Made by a program: the position numbers and the translations under genes. Positions 55,832 to 64,000 of a DNA stretch of 64,000 bases are shown here, in pieces. Origin of the DNA: Methylobacterium sp. Leaf118 (GTDB taxonomy: Bacteria; Pseudomonadota; Alphaproteobacteria; Rhizobiales; Beijerinckiaceae); the NCBI RefSeq assembly GCF_920984675.1, contig NZ_CAKLBV010000003.1, positions 92,362-156,361 on the forward strand, in the 5' to 3' direction. How positions within the stretch are numbered: the first letter of the stretch is position 1; the number at the start of each line of letters is the position of its first letter. The notes under the pieces were generated by a model. The model saw nothing but the letters and a program-made list of their open reading frames with translations. It was not told the origin of the DNA and did no database searches.

Positions 55832-56257
55832 TCAGGCCCGCCGTTCCGCCAGCAGATCGCGAATCTCGCCGAGCAGCTTGACGTCCGCCGGCACCTCGGC
55901 CACCGCCTCGGGCTTGGCCTCTTCGCGCGATTTCAGCGTGTTCATCGCGCGGATGACGAGGAACAGCACGAAGGCCACGATGGTGAAATTGACGGCAAGC
56001 GTCAGGAAGTGCCCGTAGCCGACGACGGCGCCGACCTTCTTGGCATCGGCATAGGCCATGCCGGCCTGCACTTTCGACGAGAGCGGGATGTAGTAGTTCG
56101 AGAAATCGAGCCCACCCGTGACGGCGCCGATGATCGGCATGATGATATCTTGCACCAGCGAGGTGACGATCGCGCCGAAGGCCGCGCCGATGATGACACC
56201 CACCGCCAAGTCGACCACGTTGCCGCGCAGTGCGAACTTCTTGAATTCCTCGAGCAT
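55832..56257 (-). CDS. mscL: Large-conductance mechanosensitive channel
   Basis: 141 residues. Start [35 protein letters not shown] is the classic first helix; the second helix is [23 protein letters not shown]. The cytoplasmic tail has [13 protein letters not shown]. It opens under membrane tension as an osmotic safety valve. Certain. Confidence 0.97.
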   Translation of the reverse strand: MLEEFKKFALRGNVVDLAVGVIIGAAFGAIVTSLVQDIIMPIIGAVTGGLDFSNYYIPLSSKVQAGMAYADAKKVGAVVGYGHFLTLAVNFTIVAFVLFLVIRAMNTLKSREEAKPEAVAEVPADVKLLGEIRDLLAERRA

Positions 56258-56415
56258 GATGGTCCGTCTCCCGGTCCGGCGACCGGTGCGACCGCCACGG
56301 CGGGTAGGCTAAGCCAGACTTCGCCCTTGCCCAGGGGCTGCGCGGCGCCGTCCACCGTGTAATCTCGCCACCGCACCCACGCGCGGCCGTCGGGTCGAGG
56401 TCTCGGGAGGCGGTG

Positions 56416-57192
56416 ATGTCGGATTGGAATGCGGCCCAGTACCTGCGCTTCGCCTCGGAACGGACCCGGCCCGCGGCCGATCTCCTGGCCCGGGTGCCGC
56501 TTCGAACCCCCGATCACGTGGTCGATCTCGGCTGCGGGCCCGGCAACGCCACGGCCCTGCTGGCGGAGCGCTTCCCCGGGGCCAGCGTCGTCGGCGTGGA
56601 CAGCGCGCCCGATATGGTCGCCCAGGCCCGCCACGCCCTGCCCCGGCTGCGCTTCGTCGAGGGCGACATGCGGGACTTCCACCCGGAGGCGCCGCCGGAC
56701 CTGATCTTCGCCAACGCGGTGCTGCAATGGTTGCCCGACCATGCCGGTTTGCTGCTGCGCCTCGTCCGGCAGCTCGCGCCGGGCGGATGCCTCGCCGTGC
56801 AGATGCCGGACAATCTCGACGAGCCCTCGCACCGGCTGATGCGCGCGGTCGCCGCCGACGGTCCCTGGGCCTCCGCGATCGGTGACCCGGCAGCGGCCCG
56901 CACGCCGATCCTGGGGGCGGGTGCCTATTACGACCTCCTGCGCGGGGCCGGATGCGCGGTCGATCTTTGGGCGACCACCTATCAGCATCCCCTTGCCGAC
57001 GCGGCGGCCATCGTCGCGTGGCTTCAGGCGACGGGCCTGCGCCCGTTCCTGGCGCCGCTCTCGACCGAGCACCGCGCGGGCTTCCTCGCGGCCTATGAGC
57101 GGGCTCTGGAGGCCGCCTATCCGCGCCGGGACGACGGGATGGTGCTGCTCGCCTTCCCCCGCCTGTTCCTCGTCGCTCGCCGCACGGCTTGA
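56416..57192 (+). CDS. tam: Trans-aconitate 2-methyltransferase
   Basis: 258 residues from ATG 56416 (a GTG one codon earlier is possible). SAM-dependent methyltransferase: [20 protein letters not shown] (motif I), [16 protein letters not shown] and the family mark [12 protein letters not shown]. The opening [19 protein letters not shown] is typical of Tam. It methylates trans-aconitate, which otherwise inhibits aconitase. Confidence 0.92.
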   Translation: MSDWNAAQYLRFASERTRPAADLLARVPLRTPDHVVDLGCGPGNATALLAERFPGASVVGVDSAPDMVAQARHALPRLRFVEGDMRDFHPEAPPDLIFANAVLQWLPDHAGLLLRLVRQLAPGGCLAVQMPDNLDEPSHRLMRAVAADGPWASAIGDPAAARTPILGAGAYYDLLRGAGCAVDLWATTYQHPLADAAAIVAWLQATGLRPFLAPLSTEHRAGFLAAYERALEAAYPRRDDGMVLLAFPRLFLVARRTA

Positions 57193-57269
57193 TTCCCATC
57201 GGCGAGGAGGGTGACCCATCGTCGATGGCCGCCGCGACGGCGGGGCGGCGGGCCTCTTGATCTGATCAG

Positions 57270-57629
57270 TCAGGTCTCGACCGGGGACGGCGCCCGCACC
57301 GCGCAGGCTGGAACCGTGGGCGCCACCCCGCAGAGTTCGGGACGTCCGCCGCAGCATTCCTCCGTCAGGAAGGCGGTCAGGTGGCCGAGCGTCTCCGGCA
57401 CGGCGGCGTAGAGAATCGATTGTGCCCGGCGCTGCGAACGCACCAGCCCGGTCCGCTCCAGATGGCCGAGATGGAACGACAGGGTGGAGGGGGCGCAGCC
57501 CACGGCTTCCGCGATCCGCCCCGCCGGAAGCCCCGCGGGGAATTCGCGGAGCAGCCGCCGGAGAATGCGCAGCCGGCTCTCCTGCGCCAGGGCGACGAGC
57601 ATCGCCAGAGTTTCCGCTTCGTTTAGCAT
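57270..57629 (-). CDS. ArsR-family transcriptional regulator
   Basis: 119 residues. Winged HTH: ALAQESRLRILRRLLREFP, GLPAGRIAEAVGCAPSTLSFHLGHLERTGLVRSQR. A C-terminal group of Cys (EECCGGRPELCGV, PACAV) could bind arsenite or another thiophilic metal. It is divergent from the sigma gene at 57704, with 74 bp between that may hold its operator. No ars genes are next to it. Confidence 0.9.
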   Translation of the reverse strand: MLNEAETLAMLVALAQESRLRILRRLLREFPAGLPAGRIAEAVGCAPSTLSFHLGHLERTGLVRSQRRAQSILYAAVPETLGHLTAFLTEECCGGRPELCGVAPTVPACAVRAPSPVET

Positions 57630-57703
57630 CAGTTCATTTTTTGATTGGTATCGAACTTAGAATTCTTACAGGAAGCTGAGCCGCAGCTGAGGCTGACAAC
57701 AGA

Positions 57704-58411
57704 ATGACCGACGTACCGACAAGCGCCAATCGGGCAGAGCGTCCCGATCATGACCGGGACGAAGGGGCCCGGGTGGCACCGGGTCACTTGGCACTGGCGC
57801 TGCGCGATTACTTTGACATCGCCTCCCAGGGCCCGCTTCCGATGCGGCTCAACGATCTCCTGTCGCAGTTCGAAACGGCCATCGCGATCCATGGCGGACG
57901 GATGGAGACCGTGTTCCGTGACGATCTCGTGAAGGCGTTGCCGATGCTGCGCACCTTCGCGATCTCGCTGACGGCGAATCCGACCCGCGCGGACGATCTT
58001 GTGCAGGAGACGATGGTGAAAGCATGGGCGAACCGTGAGCGATTCACGCCCGGCACCAACTTCACCGCGTGGCTGTTCACCATCCTGCGCAACCAATTCT
58101 ACACCGAGGTTCGCAAGAACCGCCGCGAGGTGGAGGATGCGGACGGCGTCCATGCCGGCACCCTCACCGCCCCGGCGGATCAGGAGCATGCCGCCGGCCT
58201 GCGCATGGTGATGAATCTGATCGGGACGCTTCCCCTACCGCAGCGGCAGGCGCTGCTGCTCGTGGGCGCCGAAGGCTTCACCTACGAGGAGGCGGCGGCC
58301 CGGCTCGGCTGTCAGGTCGGCACGGTGAAGAGCCGGGTGAGCCGGGCCAGGGCCTTCCTCGCGGAATCCTTTGAGGGCCTGCCGGACGGGCTGTCCTCGG
58401 CCCGCGCTTAA
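57704..58411 (+). CDS. ECF sigma factor, EcfG-like
   Basis: 235 residues from ATG 57704; the conserved part starts near residue 68, so a later ATG such as 57902 could be the true start. Region 2: LPMLRTFAISLTANPTRADDLVQETMVKAWANRERF, TNFTAWLFTILRNQFYTEVRKNRREVED. Region 4: LPLPQRQALLLVGAEGFTYEEAAARLGCQVGTVKSRVSRAR. This is close to EcfG, the general stress sigma factor freed by PhyR-NepR. Neither nepR nor phyR is adjacent, so it may be a paralogue. Confidence 0.88.
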   Translation: MTDVPTSANRAERPDHDRDEGARVAPGHLALALRDYFDIASQGPLPMRLNDLLSQFETAIAIHGGRMETVFRDDLVKALPMLRTFAISLTANPTRADDLVQETMVKAWANRERFTPGTNFTAWLFTILRNQFYTEVRKNRREVEDADGVHAGTLTAPADQEHAAGLRMVMNLIGTLPLPQRQALLLVGAEGFTYEEAAARLGCQVGTVKSRVSRARAFLAESFEGLPDGLSSARA

Positions 58412-58547
58412 GACGCGAGCCCGAAAGGGGTCGCCGCCATTCAGGAGCTGAGGCGGCGACATCGAGACGAGAGAGCATCGACCCGAGAGCCGGCGTCCAC
58501 CTCTCAGGCCGCCGACGCCGGACGGGTCCGGCGCCGCCCTCGCCGCT

Positions 58548-58653
58548 CATACCAAATCCGGTTGATCCCTTCGGGATGGCGGATTTGGGCTTCGCTCAAA
58601 CGCCGCGCGGGCTTGCCTGATCCGGGCTCCGCTTTGATCAAGCGGAGCCCGGA

Positions 58654-58656
<3 letters not shown>
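58548..58656 (-). repeat. 109-bp intergenic repeat, copy B, overlapping the gyrB stop
   Basis: Inverted copy of the repeat at 54513-54621. Its hairpin is TGATCCGGGCTCCGCTT (58618-58634) with AAGCGGAGCCCGGATCA (58640-58656), a 17-bp perfect stem with loop TGATC. The A-T pair of copy A's stem (GATAC/GTATC) is a C-G pair here (GATCC/GGATC), so pairing is kept. The last bases supply the gyrB stop codon (58654-58656). Confidence 0.85.
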
Positions 58657-61447
<2,791 letters not shown>

Positions 61448-62092
61448 TCAGCCCTGCAGAAACGGGTTGGTCAGGCGCTCCTGTCCGAGCGTGCCGGTCG
61501 GGCCGTGGCCGGGGATGAAGGCGACGTCGTCACCGAGCGGCAGCACTTTGTCCTTGATGCCCCGGATCAGCTGCTCGTGATTGCCGCCGGGCAGGTCGGT
61601 CCGGCCGATCGAGCCCTGGAATACCACGTCGCCGACGAGGGCGAAGCGGGCGTCCCGGCTCATGAAGACGACGCTGCCGGGCGAATGGCCGGGAACGTAT
61701 AGGATGTCGAAGGTGAGCCCGCCGACGGTGACGGTGTCGCCGTCGTTCAGCCAGCGGTCGGGGGTGATCGGGCGGGCCGGCTCCAGGCCGTAGCTCTCGG
61801 CTGCGGCCGGCAGGCTGTCGAGCAAAAACTTGTCCGCCTCGTGCGGCCCCTCGACCGGGACGCCCAGCCGTTCCTTGAGTTCGGCCGCGCCGCCGGCATG
61901 GTCGATATGGCCATGGGTGAGCAGGATCTTTTCCACCGTCACGCCCTGCGCGCGGATCGCGGCCTCGATCCGGTCGAGATCGCCACCGGGATCGACCACG
62001 GCCCCGACCTTGGTGGCATCGTCCCAGACCAGGGTGCAGTTCTGCTGGAGCGCGGTGACCGGGAGGATCGCGGCGCGGGGCGTGGCGGGCAT
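61448..62092 (-). CDS. MBL-fold metallohydrolase, glyoxalase II-like
   Basis: 214 residues. Metal motif LTHGHIDHAGG (HxHxDH), later ligands in YVPGHSPGSVVF, ALVGDVVFQGSIGRTDLPGG and FIPGHGPTGTLGQE. It opens with LQQNCTLVWDDATKVGAVVDPGG. This is the short YcbL-type, related to hydroxyacylglutathione hydrolase but without the C-terminal glutathione domain. Probably hydrolyses thioesters. Confidence 0.92.
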   Translation of the reverse strand: MPATPRAAILPVTALQQNCTLVWDDATKVGAVVDPGGDLDRIEAAIRAQGVTVEKILLTHGHIDHAGGAAELKERLGVPVEGPHEADKFLLDSLPAAAESYGLEPARPITPDRWLNDGDTVTVGGLTFDILYVPGHSPGSVVFMSRDARFALVGDVVFQGSIGRTDLPGGNHEQLIRGIKDKVLPLGDDVAFIPGHGPTGTLGQERLTNPFLQG

Positions 62093-62168
62093 GGTGACTC
62101 GTCGCGTTTCTCGAAAAAAGACGTCCCGTTCTAGCCTCCCGCGGCGTCCGGCGCCAACGGCGGCCGCC

Positions 62169-62573
62169 TCACCCCTCGGGCGGGATCGCCCGCGGCCGAC
62201 CCTCGTCGTCGATGGCGACGAAGGTGAAGGTCGCCTCTGTCACCTTCTCGCGGAACTGGGTCTGGAAGCGGCGAGCCCAGGCTTCGAGGTGAATCTTCAT
62301 GGAGGTGCGCCCGACCCGGCCGATGCGGGTATAGACGCAGAGCACGTCGCCGACCCGCACGGGACGGATGAAGGTCATGGCGTCGACCGCGACCGTGACG
62401 ACCCGTCCCTGCGCGCGCTCGACGCCCGCGATGCCGCCCGCCTGATCCATCTGCGACAGCACCCAACCGCCGAAGATGTCGCCGTTGGCGTTGGTGTCGG
62501 CCGGCATCGCGATGGTGCGCACCGTCAGGTCGCCGATGGGATGCACCTCGGCGCCATCGTCCGCTTGCGTCAT
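62169..62573 (-). CDS. Acyl-CoA thioesterase, YciA-like hotdog
   Basis: 134 residues. Hotdog fold with the active-site helix start ADTNANGDIFGGWVLSQMDQAGG and VTVAVDAMTFIRPVRVGDVLCVY. This matches YciA-type acyl-CoA thioesterases of hexameric form. It hydrolyses acyl-CoA, chain length unknown. Confidence 0.92.
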   Translation of the reverse strand: MTQADDGAEVHPIGDLTVRTIAMPADTNANGDIFGGWVLSQMDQAGGIAGVERAQGRVVTVAVDAMTFIRPVRVGDVLCVYTRIGRVGRTSMKIHLEAWARRFQTQFREKVTEATFTFVAIDDEGRPRAIPPEG

Positions 62574-62670
62574 CGATCCCCTCCCCAGGGTGCCGGCCGA
62601 GTCGTTGAGGCCGCGCGGGGACAGCCAAGCACGGGGCCCCCGGCCGCGCCAGGGGCAAGCCGCGGCGCCG

Positions 62671-62814
62671 TCAGGGCATGAGGCCGCCGAGTTCGAGGCC
62701 GGCGGCCAGGAAGATGGCGGCGGCGCACATCAGCAGTTCGAGGGGAATGTCCTGCCAGGACAGGGCGCGAGGCGCAGCCTCCGTGCGCCGCAGCCGCGCC
62801 ACGTGATCGATCAT
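62671..62814 (-). CDS. 47-residue single-span membrane protein
   Basis: From ATG 62814, with AGGACGCC upstream. Basic head (MIDHVARLRRTEAAPRALSW), then one membrane helix (LELLMCAAAIFLAAGLELGG) and a short end LMP. It fits between genes and has a plausible composition; a longer frame to 62865 has no support. Confidence 0.5.
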   Translation of the reverse strand: MIDHVARLRRTEAAPRALSWQDIPLELLMCAAAIFLAAGLELGGLMP

Positions 62815-63055
62815 CGGCGTCCTCCGGAGCGGCCCGTTCAGCGCGGACCGTCTCGCTTCATGCACAATCTTACATCGAAGGGGCGGCCGTCGCTAGAGCA
62901 TCGGCCCGCGGGCGGAGGGCGGACGCTTGGAAAAAGCCGATCCGTTACAAAAACTTAAAGAACCAACACGGATCCCGCCTCCCGTCTCCCTCGCGAAGTC
63001 GGGCGGACGCGATAGCAACATCGTGCAGGGCGGCTCGATCCCACCGCCCCAAACC

Positions 63056-63084
63056 AAAAAACCCGGAGCCGCGAGGCCCCGGGT
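63056..63084 (-). terminator. Intrinsic terminator of the Tyr/Arg-rich protein gene
   Basis: On the minus strand ACCCGGGGCC-TCGC-GGCTCCGGGT forms a 10-bp stem with one G-T pair, followed by six T. It lies 27 bases after the stop of the gene at 63111. The best intrinsic terminator in the window. Confidence 0.85.
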
Positions 63085-63110
63085 TCCCGACGACGCGCGG
63101 AGCGTCGATG

Positions 63111-63407
63111 TTAGTAGTAGAAGCGACGCGGGCCGTAGAAGCGACGCGGGCCATAGAACGGCCGGGCGTAGTACGGACGACGGTAGAACGGGCGCGGACC
63201 GTAGAAGCGGCGACCGTAATAGGGACGCGGGCCCCAGCCGCGACGACGGTAGTAGTACTGGGCCTTCTCGACCGTGGCGGGGGCGGTCTCCGCGAGAAGG
63301 GCGGCCGAGGGGCCGACCGGAGCGGCGGACGCACCCTGCGGAGCGGCGACGGCGAGGCCGAGCGCCATCAGCGCGGCCAGCAACAATGTCCTGAGCAAGT
63401 CGACCAT
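63111..63407 (-). CDS. Exported Tyr/Arg/Pro-rich repeat protein
   Basis: 98 residues. A signal peptide (MVDLLRTLLLAALMALGLAVA, cleavage after ASA) precedes a spacer (PVGPSAALLAETAPATVEK). The last 45 residues are repeats of the type YYGRRFYGPRPFYRRPYY. The tail is highly basic and aromatic, perhaps binding cell-wall or DNA polyanions. Low-complexity envelope proteins of this kind are common in the group. A clear terminator follows. Confidence 0.75.
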   Translation of the reverse strand: MVDLLRTLLLAALMALGLAVAAPQGASAAPVGPSAALLAETAPATVEKAQYYYRRRGWGPRPYYGRRFYGPRPFYRRPYYARPFYGPRRFYGPRRFYY

Positions 63408-63568
63408 TCCCTCTGCGGCATTCGCGGGCGGACGTGACCATTCTGCGTGACCCGCACGCGCTGGAACGTCCCAGCAACCGTGACGGTTTCATCGCGCGGC
63501 GCTTTTTCGAGCGCCCAGGCTATGCCGCTCGAGGGCGCCGAGGTCTGGCGCGAGGTCAGGGGATTGGG

Positions 63569-63754
63569 TCAGGCGATCTTGGTCGTCATGTCCACGACGG
63601 AGGCTTCGCCGCTGCGCTTCACGAGGGTGATCGCGTGTTCGCAATCCTCGCGACGGACATAGCCCTCGCCCGAATCGGCGATGACGTTGCCGTTCTGCAC
63701 ACGCAGGCGCCAACGCCACTCGCCGCCCGCATCCCGGTAGAGTTCGAACCGCAT
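63569..63754 (-). CDS. DUF1508/YegP-like small protein
   Basis: 61 residues from ATG 63754. It matches one YegP repeat: MRFELYRDAGGEWRWRLRV, NGNVIADSGEGYVRREDCEH and a C-terminal helix. It folds as a small beta-alpha unit; tandem forms exist. Role unknown. Confidence 0.8.
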   Translation of the reverse strand: MRFELYRDAGGEWRWRLRVQNGNVIADSGEGYVRREDCEHAITLVKRSGEASVVDMTTKIA

Positions 63755-63815
63755 CGAAGGCCCTCCAAAAGGCTCGGGCCGGAGCGATGCCCCGGCCCGA
63801 CCCATTTAGGAGATG

Positions 63816-64000
63816 TTACGAGCGCGGCGAGCGGTCGAGCCAACCGATCGACCGGCCCCCCTCGCCCGCGGCACCGCCACCGCCGGGCCGCGCCTGACGC
63901 TGGGCGGGGCGGTTGGCCGGGCGGGCGTCGGGCCGGCGCTGACCGCCGGCTTCCGTGGGCCGCTCGGAGCGGGGCTGCGCGTTGCCGCGGTGGGGCTGGC
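63816..64000 (-). CDS. C-terminal tail of a protein running off the window, Arg/Gly/Pro/Gln-rich
   Basis: The minus frame open from the window edge ends RSIGWLDRSPRS and TAA at 63816-63818, after a low-complexity basic stretch (QRRPDARPANRPAQRQARPGGGG). Such tails are common on DEAD-box RNA helicases of this group, which is my best guess. The domain itself is outside the window, so this remains open. Confidence 0.45.
   Translation of the reverse strand, partial: QPHRGNAQPRSERPTEAGGQRRPDARPANRPAQRQARPGGGGAAGEGGRSIGWLDRSPRS

Noticed and set aside
62880..63055. tRNA- or tmRNA-like 3' end (CCGCCCCAAACCA) near 63044
   Set aside because: A matching GGGGCGG lies 160 bases upstream, but no D, anticodon or T arm can be drawn and no tag-like reading frame is present.

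Overview
The window is GC-rich alphaproteobacterial DNA. Its gene content points to Methylobacterium/Methylorubrum or a close relative: leuB, a sulfate ABC transporter, ispH, thrB, an EcfG-like sigma factor, gyrB, many small Ala/Arg-rich exported proteins, and strings of tandem universal stress proteins. The genus is an inference from memory of such genomes; no search was run.

The window falls into two halves. Positions 1 to about 28540 are an accessory island. Positions from about 28540 to the end are ordinary core chromosome. The junction is marked by a 49-bp 3' remnant of a tRNA-Gly(UCC) gene (28490-28538) beside the N-terminal part of a tyrosine-recombinase integrase. The integrase is cut by an IS21-family element (25173-27672), which also cuts a universal stress gene on its other side. 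The intact tRNA and the left end of the island should lie to the left of this window.

The island holds three blocks. (i) 1-4550: two-component signalling remnants (the C-terminus of a hybrid kinase, a receiver protein with an in-frame amber stop, a LOV-like PAS kinase), then a transglutaminase-like/esterase pair. (ii) 5075-15496: the most interesting part. A seven-gene same-strand cluster encodes a sigma factor, an HTH-like partner overlapping it, an ImmA/IrrE metallopeptidase fused to a UvrD/AddA-type helicase with a decayed nuclease tail, a multi-ubiquitin-like protein fused to an E2-like domain, a JAB-protease/E1 fusion, a DUF6527 zinc protein and a membrane-anchored DUF2235 alpha/beta hydrolase. 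A phospholipase D-fold protein lies divergently upstream. A two-part motif CTACCGAAT-N13-TTCGCT occurs with identical spacing before the sigma gene and before the ubiquitin-like gene. It probably marks two promoters read by the island's own sigma factor. I read the cluster as a self-regulated, stress- or phage-responsive ubiquitin-like conjugation system. (iii) 16400-25200: a low-oxygen/general stress block with Crp/Fnr and LysR regulators, an OsmC protein and three tandem Usp genes, each preceded by an FNR/FixK-like box. Several genes here are broken (in-frame TGA, frameshift, IS truncation).

The core half runs: exported protein, leuB, amine oxidase (frameshift in a G7 run near its end), cNMP-binding protein, cupin, small membrane proteins, sbp-cysT-cysW-cysA behind an array of GTTC/GAAC palindromes, yqgE, peroxiredoxin, thrB, ispH, a Kef-type antiporter, a MATE exporter, a DUF937-like protein, Flp pilin, ilvE, a MarR/OmpR/EnvZ-like regulatory operon, a decayed aminotransferase, mscL, tam, ArsR, an EcfG-like sigma factor, gyrB, an MBL hydrolase, a thioesterase and small exported proteins. 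Two 109-bp inverted copies of one repeat flank 54.5-58.7 kb. Their hairpin stems show a compensatory base change.
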